Assembly (NCBI RefSeq): GCF_029784135.1
Contig: NC_073745.1
Coordinates: forward strand, 79,299,569-79,363,568
Reading direction: 5' to 3'
DNA: 64,000 bases
From: Toxorhynchites rutilus septentrionalis
Lineage: Eukaryota > Arthropoda > Insecta > Diptera > Culicidae
Shown here: one piece after another, positions 13,246 through 22,985 of the stretch
Numbering within the stretch: position 1 is the first letter of the stretch
Layout: each line of letters starts with the position of its first letter
Program-made: the position numbers and the translations under genes
The notes under the pieces: model-generated
The model's input: the letters and a program-made list of their open reading frames with translations, nothing else
What the model was told of the DNA's origin: nothing
The model's database searches: none

Positions 13246-13569
13246 TTTGGTGTTGTGTTTTTGCGTTTTTTTTTACAAACTTTCTCAATTTTTTCTCGCT
13301 GTCTTATAGTTAAATCTTGATTTTTTTCCGAAGGCTTTGTACTTATTAAATGTTAAACGCAGGGCATCTTTCGACGTATGCACATATCGTACAATCAAAA
13401 TGATGGCTGTGATAGGGGATGCATAGGTGGTCATCAGCTCATTCACTATCATATATTTCACTATTGAGCACATTACCGTACCTTAAACTGTTTCCGTGTT
13501 TCGGAGACGAATGAATTGTAAGATTTGTAGTTTCCGCAAACAAAGTAAATAAAAATGAAAAAGAACTGA

Positions 13570-13770
13570 GGTTTTGGAGACGAACTCTACGATCTGTCGA
13601 GAAATAAACGAGCTATAAGCGTTCTGAAAAACCAACAGTAAATACATGGACGAATGACCTTCGGATTAAAGCCCTTTAAAATAAGAACAGAGCAGCAGGA
13701 AATACATAGAGGCGAATGAACTGCAAAGTTCAAAGCCTTTTAAAAACAAAAAAAGAAGAATAAGGAAATA
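13570..13770. repeat. Dispersed repeat with GACGAATGAACTGCAAAG-type motif
   Basis: Words such as GGCGAATGAACTGCAAAG followed by TTCAAAGCCTTTT recur near 13620, 13710, 42340 and 45890, so this is part of an interspersed family. Confidence 0.4.
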
Positions 13771-14114
13771 CATAGCTCATGTTGCTCCTTAGTTATTTTT
13801 CTATACAATGCAGATGTAACGTCATTCATTTTTCAACATCAGTTATCAACCAAAGAAAGCAGTTCTTGCTACCGAGAAAATTCGTTAATGCCATCCTGCA
13901 TACAATGTGTTGTAATTTGAAGCCATTTTTAATTCGGAAACCATGCATGGGTTTGTGAAAACTGAATGATCAATTTAAAAGACCCCAACCACCAATAAGT
14001 TCAAGAACAAGATAAACAAAATAAATCAGTTTATATTATATGTCATATTATGTCTCTTTAGAATGCATTGGTATTGTGAAAAACTTTCAATAACTCTTCT
14101 TTGAAAGGTTTAAT

Positions 14115-14130
14115 GGCCCTGAAAAGCGCC
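14115..14130 (-). promoter_or_regulatory. Degenerate histone-type 3' stem-loop
   Basis: Minus strand GGCGCTTTTCAGGGCC is one mismatch from a perfect 6-bp stem. The same flanks (AAAACACGGCG...CAGGGCCATTAAACC) recur at 17833-17848, and both lie downstream of H2A-like coding fragments. Confidence 0.5.
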
Positions 14131-14254
14131 GTGTTTTACGGTGGCTGGTTTTGCCACCAAAGCAGTCTGTATAAACAAACTTTTTCCTTCTTCTACCTGC
14201 TTCCGTTTTGCGATTGCGTTTGCCACTCGCTGAAACTAGTTTTTGCCACCGAAC

Positions 14255-14570
14255 CGAATGTGCTCTGTTCTGTTCGGTTTTGCGGGTTTTTTTTATTGTT
14301 GTGAGCAGTGCCACAAATTATCAAAATCTGTTCACGAATGAAGACATTAGCTTTTTCCCAGTGTCGGATGAATTTTCTTCTGTTGAAACTCAACGCCATA
14401 TCTGTCATAATGAGTATAACACAAAAGTCGAGACGCGTGAACTTTGTCTGGTATATTGATCGAATAGAGCATGAATGAATTTCGGAAAGCCTGCATTCAG
14501 GCACTTCCATTACTGTCAATAATTTCAGGTGATTATCACGAACGTTAAGTTGATCCTCATCGCTTGCAGT
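14255..14570 (-). pseudogene. Histone H2A-derived fragments
   Basis: Reading down the minus strand, 14570-14460 contains a decayed stretch starting ASDED-LN that resembles the H2A C-terminal AIRNDEELNKLL region, and 14310-14255 reads GTAHNNKKN, similar to the H2A AARDNKKT segment. The second piece is followed by the same non-H2A tail (QNRT..., then GKRNRKT) seen after the H2A piece at 18061. The order is wrong for one gene, so these are remnants of at least two copies. Histone H2A would package nuclear DNA; none of this can encode it. Confidence 0.4.
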
Positions 14571-14744
14571 GAATTTTTATTGAAAACGTGTTTGATTTCC
14601 ACATTTAGAAACAAAGGAATCCGGAGAAGGCAACATTAGCTTTCGTTGAGCGTTGACCGTTGTGCGGTGTTGAGCGGTTAAGCGACATCTTGCGTTGAAC
14701 GGCGTTGAGCGTTCCGTTTCCGTTTCCGTTTCTTTTTCTTTTTT

Positions 14745-14855
14745 ATACTGTATTATAATGACTTTCAACACCTTTTTGGCTGGCTTGTCACTTCCATTTT
14801 TGGAAGAATGTCGGGAGTGAGAATTCAACTCGCGATCTTTACCGTGAAGGGTACG
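14745..14855 (-). mobile_element. tRNA-derived SINE, copy 3, 5'-truncated
   Basis: Matches copies 1 and 2 from the A-tail side to just past the box B-like segment, then ends within the head. It lies inside a GTTTCC/CGTTTC simple repeat (about 14709-14735 and 14857-14880). Confidence 0.65.
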
Positions 14856-15590
14856 GTCCGTTCCCGTTTCCGTTTCCGCTTTATTTGATGTTTTACTATC
14901 GCCATTTCGCTCTAACACGATCTTAGTTTCTAACACTTTCTTTATCTAACTCCATTTCACTAACTCCATTTTCGGTCTCCTAGGGCGGTTTTCAATGCAC
15001 CGGAAGCCACCGGAATACGATATTCGACTTCCGCTGTTTAAGCCCTTCCATCCAATACCCATATCGTAGGGGTTTTATATGATTGCTAGTCATTTATAGC
15101 CAGTATCATTAAACCGGAAATCAAAACAAGATTATGTTCGTTTTTCGCTCGTCTGTTATTGTCACCCATTGCCCATATAATTGGGGTGTACGCCATTTCT
15201 GGCCAATCGGGAGTAGATTCATAAAATATAGCTAGAGTTATACCATACATTTCATTGCCAATGTCGCCAAAAACAAGAATTTTGTATAATAAATGGCTAT
15301 CCTTTACCATTAATCGATTTTACTCTCAATTAGTTGACGTTGAATTTTATGCTTTGATTTTCACTAACACGCAATGATATTCAATTTCGACGTTACGAAT
15401 ATCATGGCGAAAATGAATATGCAAATGAAAAATTAACTTTATGGCAAGCTGATGTTGATGTTCATTGCACTGGTGTTCATTGATAGTGTTGTTCCATATT
15501 TATCGACTCTCGTTTGAGCAGTAGGTTGTCAATACAAGACAGGCTGAAATTCGCCGTATTTGAATACCGTGAACGTGAATATTTTCGGCA
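14856..15590. other. No recognisable gene
   Basis: Includes a 74-codon minus-strand frame (15086-15310) with no recognisable motif. Otherwise nothing seen. Confidence 0.35.
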
Positions 15591-15594
15591 CTGG

Positions 15595-15690
15595 TTGTGA
15601 GCAGCTTTGCAAGCCAACTCGAGCACTCCGGCGGCCGAAATTCTATAACCGCTATTAGGTATACTGGTGCTCCGGCATCAATCCGTTGAT
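15595..15690 (-). pseudogene. Histone H2A core fragment
   Basis: The minus strand reads RIDAGAPVYLIAVIEF. After a frame change it reads VLELACKAAHNQ. Together these match the H2A histone-fold segment GAPVYLAAVMEY ... EVLELAGNAARDN. The flanking coding sequence is not H2A. The ITmD37E insertion lies 118 bp upstream of this piece. Confidence 0.6.
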
Positions 15691-15807
15691 GCGATGTGAT
15701 GTGAAACGATGCCACACAACCACACTGATTTACGGTTTGAAAGAGAATGATATATTTTTCAGCGGATCCGCGCCTTTTGTACTTTAGCGGTACACACTCA
15801 CAGGATA

Positions 15808-17103
15808 AAGGGTGTGTCACATCAAATTGCATCACGGAAAAAACGCTGTAGAAATTCGCCCAGTAGACCGATCCTTTTGAAAATTTTAGACAGTAAAATA
15901 AAAACTATTAAACAACTTCTGGCATTTTCTTTTTATTCATACTTCGAGCCCGAGCTCGTATGCTCGCACCTTCCTCTTTACCCCGTCCATAAGGTTCTGT
16001 ACAACGTCAGGTTGTAGTTTTTTCTTGAACAGAAATACATTCCCTCTTGAAGTCCGCCTCCGATTTGACAACTTTGGGTTCTTCCGGTGGGCCTGCTTCA
16101 TAATCGCCCAATATTTCTCTATTGGGCGAAGCTCTGGCGCGTTGGGCGGGTTCATTTCCTTTGGCGAAGGTGACCCCGTTGGCTTCGTACCACTCCAACA
16201 CGTCCTTTGAATAGTGGCACGAAACGAGATCCGGCCAGAAGATGGTCGGGCCCTCGTGCTGCTTCAATAGTGGTAGTAAGCGCTTCTGTAGGCACTCCTT
16301 AAGGTAAACCTGCCCGTTTGCCGTGCCGGTCATCACGAAAGGGGCGCTCCGCTTTCCGCAAGAGCAGATCGCTTGCCACACCATGTACTTTTTGGCAAAC
16401 TTGGATAGTTTCTGCTTGCGAATCTCCTCCGGAACGCTGAATTTGTCCTCTGCGGAGAAGAACAACAGGCCCGGCAGCTGACGAAAGTCCGCTTTGACGT
16501 AGGTTTCGTCGTCCATTACCAGGCAATGCGGCTTCGTCAGCATTTCGGTGTACAGCTTCCGGGCTCGCGTCTTCCCCACCATGTTTTGCCTTTCGTCGCG
16601 GTTAGGAGCCTTCTGAACCTTGTATGTACGCAGGCCCTCCCGCTGCTTGGTCCGCTGGACGAATGAACTTGACAAATTCAGCTTATTGGCGACATCCCGG
16701 ACCGAACTTCTCGGATCACGTCTAAACTGCTTAACTACGCGCTTGTGATCTTTTTCACTGACGGAGCATCCATTTTTGCCGTTCTTCACCTTCCGGTCGA
16801 TGGTTAGGTTCTCGAATTATCGTTTTAGTACTCTGCTGACCGTGGATTGGACGATTCCCAGCATCTTACCGATGTATCGATGTGACAACTCCGGATTCTC
16901 GAAATGAGTGCACAGGATTAATTCACGACGCTCTTTTTCGTTCGACGACATTTTTCCAAATTTACGAAAAATTGACAGTGAAGCATGGCCAACGTGATCT
17001 ATACACTCTTATCTGATTATAAGCGATAGCTGAAGATATAATTCCTAAAAAATAAATTTCTACAGCGTTTTTTCCGTGATGCAATTTGATGTGACACACC
17101 CTT
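15808..17103 (-). mobile_element. ITmD37E-type transposon, copy 1
   Basis: 1296 bp with inverted termini AAGGGTGTGTCACATCAAAT at both ends and TA on each side (15806-15807, 17104-17105). The ITmD37E family (IS630-Tc1-mariner superfamily, about 1.3 kb, known from mosquitoes) fits in length and in the D-37-E spacing of the encoded transposase. Confidence 0.95.
15937..16951 (-). pseudogene. DD37E transposase, broken
   Basis: The cut-and-paste enzyme of the ITmD37E element, acting on its own terminal repeats. The ATG at 16951-16949 opens MSSNEKERRELILCTHF, a helix-turn-helix DNA-binding part. An in-frame TAA at 16819-16817 stops it after 44 codons; the same TAA is in copy 2. The catalytic core then reads VMDDETYVKAD (first Asp), FWPDLVSCHYSKDVLEWYEANG (second Asp), and in another frame ELRPIE (Glu, 37 residues after the second Asp by comparison with copy 2). 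A 2-bp deletion near 16167 shifts the frame before the Glu, and a further shift lies in an A run near the C-terminus. All three catalytic residues are still encoded, but not in one frame. Confidence 0.9.
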
Positions 17104-17105
17104 TA

Positions 17106-17832
17106 GAGACAAATCAGCAGACTAAGCCAAAGGGGCGAGTCCAACGAGACGAACGAAAGAGCGTTAAAAGGCAGCGATGGCAAAAAAATACATTCATTAC
17201 GATTTGTTCGCTCGTTGGATTCACATGCAGGCTAAAAAGGGTCCTTTTCAGGATCACAAAATTGTCTTTAATCTAAACAGTTTATTGTTTTGTTATCACT
17301 CGATATCCCCATCTTGTTCGGCTAAACCTTCCTGTTTAGCGATTGCGTTTGCCACTCGCCACAGCTTTCACAGTTGGAAAATTTCTTCCCATCCAGCTTG
17401 TGACATGTTGTACAGTAAATTACATTTAATGCGACGTGCCGAAACACCACTCAGTGTCGCATTGGAGGCGATTTTAACCTGTAATTGAACATTTGCGATG
17501 ACAGTGGTACAGTGTCGACTTTCGATGTGGGGTCATAATTTGGACCTCGAACTTTATGTTTACAAAAATGTCCAACTAAATATGTCGCATTACAGGTCCG
17601 TCCAATTAGCTGAATGTCGAGCTAAATGTAAATTACTGTACTTTCAATCTAGAAGCAATTTAAAAATTAATGAATATTGAATAATCGGGAAAGTCCCCAA
17701 CCATGAATAAGCTCAGAACATCTGCCAAATTCACATACTCATCATATACTGGCAAAAAATCAATTTGTGTTTTATTATTATTTTAGAAAGCATTGAACTG
17801 TATTTCGTAAACTCTTTTTTGAAAGGTTTAAT
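17106..17832. other. Histone-linked repeat sequence, no intact gene
   Basis: Contains GATTGCGTTTGCCACTCGC at about 17341, also present near 14214 and 17989, so it belongs to the same duplicated module as the H2A pieces. A hairpin-like GGTCCTTTTCAGGATC occurs on the plus strand near 17241-17256. No product recognised. Confidence 0.4.
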
Positions 17833-17848
17833 GGCCCTGATAAACGCC
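17833..17848 (-). promoter_or_regulatory. Decayed histone-type 3' stem-loop
   Basis: Minus strand GGCGTTTATCAGGGCC, with flanks matching the hairpin at 14115-14130, about 210 bp downstream of the H2A pseudogene. The stem has mismatches and is probably not functional. Confidence 0.4.
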
Positions 17849-18060
17849 GTGTTTTATGGAATTTTAGAAAACTTAGTACTCGTGGTTTTGAAAAAAAAAA
17901 CCATTTCGAACGCCCTCGATGCCGCCTTATTCTGGATTTGCCACCAAAGAACAAACTTTTTTCTTCTGCTACCAGCTGTCGTTTTGCGATTGCGTTTGCC
18001 ACTCGCTGCAACTGCCTGTTGTTGTCTTGATGTCCACCGAACCGAATGTGTTCTGTTCTG

Positions 18061-18268
18061 AATGCGGGTTTTCTTATCGTCGCGAGCAGCTTTACCAGCC
18101 AACTCGATCACTTCGACGGCCGAAACTATATAACGCCGGCTAGGTGGACTGGTGCACTGGTACTAACGCGCTCGGCCTAGCTACCCTTGCGGGGAACTCC
18201 AGATCAACACGGTTCGAACGGGATTTTGCCTTTCCCTTCACTTTTCCTCCTTTACCATGTCCAGACAT
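18061..18268 (-). pseudogene. Histone H2A pseudogene
   Basis: The minus strand starts MSGHGKGGKVKGKAKSRSNR at 18268, differing from the insect H2A N-terminal tail at one residue (R to H at position 4). The next residues drift (VDLEFP), then about 15 codons of the L1 region are missing. The nucleotide match resumes with GCCGAGCGCGTT, continues through a decayed GAPVYLAAV segment containing stops, and ends ELAGKAARDDKKTRI near 18061. Real H2A would go on for about 50 residues; here an unrelated sequence begins. H2A is a core nucleosome histone of about 124 residues. Upstream, 18280-18540 holds ACCAATC and ACCAATG boxes compatible with a histone promoter. Not functional. Confidence 0.75.
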
Positions 18269-18499
18269 GGCTGCTTGGGTTGGTTTGTTGAAGTGTTTTG
18301 ATGCGAACCGATGTGGTGTACAGTTTGAATGAGAATGATCGTTACGGCAGCGGAGCGGGGATTTGTAAGCTGACTGGCTGGCTCGAGAATTACGCATGTG
18401 TGAGACAGCGACCAATGTTTCGTTCATTTTTTTCTTTTTCCTTTCCAATGGTGCTTCATTCTATTTCGCTGCTGCTCTGGTTGCCCGTTTTGGTCGGTA

Positions 18500-18790
18500 C
18501 GATTTGAGGAGCACAAAATGGACCAATCAAAAATAGGCACATAGTGCATTTGGACAATGCTTGATATTTCATAATTATTCAATTATTTATCTCAAGAAAA
18601 ATTAAATGTTATTCATTATGATGGATGCGTAGATATATTTCCTATCAATTGATGTCAAAACCATTGCGATCTATTGAGAAATGCTCGAGTTATAAGCGTT
18701 CCAAATCTTGCATTTTTTCCTACTTGTTCAGTGCCTAGATTTCCATTTCACCCCCTATATCTTCCGGTTAGACGTAGTCCTACGTCAAAA
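18500..18790 (-). repeat. ACGTAG-type dispersed repeat, copy 1
   Basis: Reversed, this segment begins TTGACGTAGGACTACGTCTA and aligns through about 240 bp to 55693-55935, with TCAATTGATAGG and TCTACGCATC words conserved in order. A partial relative lies on the minus strand at 58430-58674. Confidence 0.7.
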
Positions 18791-18856
18791 ATCGGTTCAC
18801 TTCTGTAGAAGTTATTAAAATTTGTTGCGTGAGCGGTTGATTTGAAAGACCCTGTA

Positions 18857-19371
18857 CTTTATTTTAGTTCGAAATTATGAAAGCAATTTCAACTCTGTTT
18901 TTAAAGAATCTCACTAATATTTCGATGAATTATCGACTAAAATGTATGAAAAACTTTTACAAAGGGTCTCTTCCATGTACCAATTATAGTAACATTGTTC
19001 CTGGAGTTTCGTTAAAAGTATACCAAGTGTAGTAAACGTAGTAAACGTAGTAAACGGTGTTACATGGAAAAGGTAATAATTGCAGTCTGATATTATATCG
19101 AATATTTAATTTTTTTAAATGAAATTTTTCACCCTTCCAGTCAGAAAAACATAAATGCTAGCGGAGATTTCTAGACTGGAATCCGGATCATTAGTTCCGC
19201 AAACCTAAGACTTTATCAGCAGCGAGTGCTGTGGGTTTCAATAAGCCATCAGTGAGTAGATTCTTTTTACGGTTGAAACACATCAATTTGTTTGCTTTTT
19301 ATTATCCAAAATCTGAGCAATCCAATTACATACAATTTGCAACTACCACCCCTGTTCCCTCTTGAAGTGTC
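18857..19371. other. No recognisable gene
   Basis: Contains a small array of the 9-mer TAGTAAACG (three copies, 19030-19056). Otherwise nothing seen. Confidence 0.4.
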
Positions 19372-19373
19372 TA

Positions 19374-20664
19374 AAGGGTGTGTCACATCAAATTGCATCA
19401 CGGAAAAAACGCTGTAGAAATTTAATTTTTAGGAATTATATCTTCAGTTTTCGCTCATAATCAGATAAGAGTGTATAGATCATGGCCAACGTGTCAATTT
19501 TTCGTAAATTTGGAAAAATATCGTCGAACGAAAAAGAGCGTCGTGAATTAATCCTGTGCACTCATTTCGAGAATCCGGAGTTGTCACATCGATACATCGG
19601 TAAAATGCTGGGAATCGTCCAATCCACGGTCAGCAGAGTACTAAAACGATAATTCGAGAACCTAACCGTCGACCGGAAGGTGAAGAACGGCAAAAATGGA
19701 TGCTCCGTCAGTGAAAAAGATCACAAGCGCGTAGTTAAGCAGTTTAGACGTGATCCGAGAAGTTCGGTCCGGGATGTCGCCAATAAGCTGAATTTGTCAA
19801 GTTCATTCGTCCAGCGGACCAAGCAGCGGGAGAGCCTGCGTACATACAAGGTTCAGAAGGCTCCTAACCGCGACGAAAGGCAAAACATGGTGGGGAAGAC
19901 GCGAGCCCGGAAGCTGTACACCGAAATGCTGACGAAGCCGCATTGCCTGGTAATGGACGACGAAACCTACGTCAAAGCGGACTTTCGTCAGCTGCCGGGC
20001 CTGTTGTTCTTCTCCGCAGAGGACAAATTCAGCGTTCCGGAGGAGATTCGCATACAGAAACTATCCAGGTTTGCCAAAAAGTACATGGTGTGGCAAGCGA
20101 TCTGCTCTTGCGGAAAGCGGAGCGCCCCCTTCGTGATGACCGACACGGTAAATGGGCAGGTTTACCTTAAGGAGTGTCTACAGAAGCGCTTACTACCACT
20201 ATTGAAGCAGCACGAGGGCCCGACCATCTTCTGGCCGGATCTCGCTTCGTGCCACTATTCAAAGGACGTGTTGGAGTGATACGAAGCCAACGGGGTCACC
20301 TTCGTGCCAAAGGAAATGAACCCGCCCAACGCGCCGGAGCTTCGCCCAATAGAGAAATATTGGGCGATTATGAAGCAGGCCCTCCGGAAGAACCCAAAAG
20401 TTGTCAAATCGGAGGCGGACTTCAAGAGAAAATGGATTTCTGTTCAAAAAAAAAACTACAACCTGACGTTGTACAGAACCTTATGGATGGGGTAAAGAGG
20501 AAGGTACGAGCATACGGGCTTGGGCTCGAAGTATGAAAAATGGAAAATGCCAAAAGTTGTTTAATAGTTTTTATTTTACTGTCTAAAATTTTCAAAAGGA
20601 TCGGTCTACTGGGCGAATTTCTACAGCGTTTTTACCGTGATGCAATTTGATGTGACACACCCTT
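19374..20664 (+). mobile_element. ITmD37E-type transposon, copy 2
   Basis: 1291 bp with the same terminal repeats as copy 1 and TA on both sides (19372-19373, 20665-20666). It lies in inverted orientation 2.27 kb from copy 1. Confidence 0.95.
19518..20536 (+). pseudogene. DD37E transposase, broken
   Basis: Same protein as copy 1. The start codon is ATA (19518-19520) where copy 1 has ATG. TAA at 19650-19652 is the stop shared with copy 1. A Trp codon is now TGA at 20277-20279, just after the second catalytic Asp (FWPDLASCHYSKDVLE). The frame then continues through NPPNAPELRPIEKYW, which carries the catalytic Glu with exactly 37 residues between it and the second Asp. An A run near 20441-20449 shifts the C-terminus, which in the next frame ends VKRKVRAYGLGLEV. 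The copy is inactive. Confidence 0.9.
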
Positions 20665-20666
20665 TA

Positions 20667-22748
20667 CATAGTATATATACAGCCTATTGATACTTTGAAA
20701 TAATTGTAATAAGTTTCCATACGTTTCTCTAGAGGTGTCGATTAAACCCGGACACCTAAAAACATCATTTTTTGTATTCTATCCAAATTCGAGTTCTACT
20801 CAAATAACGATGAAAAAATACTGTAAAATGGTGTTCATGAATAGTTGAAGAGAGGTTCTGTAACAATTTGAAGCCGAGGAAACATTAGAGGTCTTGGAAA
20901 CTTGTGGACATTCTTAGGGAGTCGGTTTTACCTTGATTTTCCCTATATACATGTAAAATTGTATCAGTTATGAAGATACAAAAAATACGAGTTTTGTTCG
21001 ATGAAATCGTGTGAATTTGTTGCATCATAACGTCAATGAGGTTGTAATTCATACGTCTACAATGTGATTGCAGCAAAACAGTCGGTTTACAGTATGAGAA
21101 TCTCTTTATGTTGACGTAATTATTAGTAAAATAAAAAATATGTTTAGGAAAAAATCGACAAAAGAGTTTTTAGAGTAGTTTATTCATGTTCAAAAAAAAA
21201 ACCTATTAAAAATAAGACATGTTTTCTGAACTAATAACAAACTCGCTCAATAATAGGTACTTCTACCCTAGTTCATTGATTTCCTGCTGCAGTACATTTT
21301 ATTCTAATCAAACATCTTCATTTCGGGTAATTAAAATTGATGATATGTACAAGGTTTGAATCAATTGAAGAGGGTCGGAACAGCGGCCGACTGATTTGGT
21401 GTTGAATTGATCATGATTTTATCAAAATTATATCGAATATTCTATCAATATTCAAAATGAATGTGTTTTCTACTTTGCAGCGTGTCGGAAAAAAAATTGT
21501 TTTCTATAATCACCCGAATCGTATATCGGATAACCATGGTTATTTCGTTATCCGTGCAATTTTCATTGTGGTGTCGATTTCTATTGTGGTGTAAATTAAA
21601 ACCTATATATACCTACTGATATTTTTGGAATCTTGCATTTTAATCAATTATGCGTTCGAAATAGAGTAATTCAAATACGAAAACAACATCCAAAAATTCA
21701 AGGCATCAAACTGACGTTATTCTCTTTTAAGGATATCACCTCTGATCTTCAAAAGTTGCGCCTGAAAACATCCATTTCAGCGAGAAGCACTTTAATTCTC
21801 CATTATTCTTCACTTTCTTCGGTGGCTCCGATTTGCTGACCCCGCGCTGGAAAAAAAAGTTTGTTTTCACTTACACTTTCTTCCCGAGATAAAATCAATT
21901 ATAGAACAAGTTTAAGAAAAAAAAAAACGCAAAAAAGCAGCGCCAGACGAGCAGCGAAAAAGACTGCATCTGTTTCGTGGGCGAGAAAAAATGCCTGGAA
22001 ACTTTCGCTCTTCGCTATAGGAATGGAAGAACCGTCGTCCTTTACACATCAGACTCTCCCGAATAGCCACACATTCCAAACGTTATATGTTACCTACGAT
22101 ACCCTGAAACCTGAAGGGTAAAGTGTGTATTTCCAAAATACTCCAACCCCCAACGACAATAATAATAAAAACATATTCTCTAACAATAGCGACATCATTC
22201 ACAAATCCACGACAGGCAATTGTTTTGGCATCGCTCTCATTATGGGCTGTTCTCATTATGGAGGAATTCGTGCTCGAAAAAAATATATTCAAGCAGGCAG
22301 TCACATACAGTACGAAAAGAGTTCAATGTTTGCAGGGGACACATGTTTACAATAGTAATTAAAGACGTTCAGCTTTCTCAAAACAGCAATATCAGAAGAA
22401 ATGTGTTCTCGATTCAGGACGACTTCCATTGTGTGGGGGGCAATAAACGAACCGAAAGGAAAGGTTTCTCTTTCGGTGTAACGTTGCTTCTGCTGCTGCT
22501 TCGTGAGGGTGTGCGACTCCCAACTCCTGGCCAGGCAATAAAACAATAAAAATACTGGAGGCTAACGATCGTTGTTGGCGCTGGGCAAATCTTTCCATCA
22601 TGGGTTATGGAGTCGAGTGTGAGTGTATGTGATATTTTATGTCGCATAGGAGAGGCAGGTTTTTCGTTCGGTTGCGATTCTATGCTTGTATGCAACCTTC
22701 AAGTTGAGATGTTCTTTTAAAATTTATAAAAATCCATTCTTTATATAT
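20667..22748. other. AT-rich DNA, several short unassigned frames
   Basis: Nothing recognised between 20667 and 21850. A lysine/arginine-rich 86-codon frame (21861-22121) and overlapping frames at 22120-22550 show no known domain. A 22.4-22.7 kb stretch is locally richer in GC. No RNA gene could be identified. Confidence 0.35.
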
Positions 22749-22985
22749 CAAACTTCGTCTGGCCCAAAATTTATTTTTCGTTATCACATCCAAGTTTTCT
22801 TACTTTGCTCACGTTCATGGGTCCAATCGCAGAACTGTTAATCGATTGATTTTCTAATCAACCCTTTAAAATTACCTTTCACTATAAAATTTCTAGTACT
22901 TCTACCAAAACTCGTCATTCTTATATCAGATGATTTTCAGACATAATTCTCGTTCAAGATATTCCGACCACTTGCAAATAACATT

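Larger units (their letters stand above)
12599..18854. mobile_element. Candidate TIR element of 6.26 kb carrying histone-derived DNA
   Basis: The left end CAGGGTCTTTCAAATTGAAC (12599 on) and the reversed right end CAGGGTCTTTCAAATCAACC match at 27 of the first 30 bases, and each is flanked by TA (12597-12598, 18855-18856), as in the Tc1/mariner superfamily. A transposase-like N-terminus starts 145 bp inside the left end. The interior holds H2A pseudogene pieces, histone-type hairpins, a SINE and an ITmD37E copy inserted at TA. Either the element captured histone sequence or two separate ends happen to face each other; the sequence alone does not decide. Confidence 0.5.

Noticed and set aside
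18061..18268. A functional histone H2A gene
   Set aside because: The L1 region is deleted, stops interrupt the core, and the C-terminal third is replaced by unrelated sequence.
20885..22550. Short plus- and minus-strand frames as small genes
   Set aside because: All lack recognisable motifs and overlap one another; none has supporting context.
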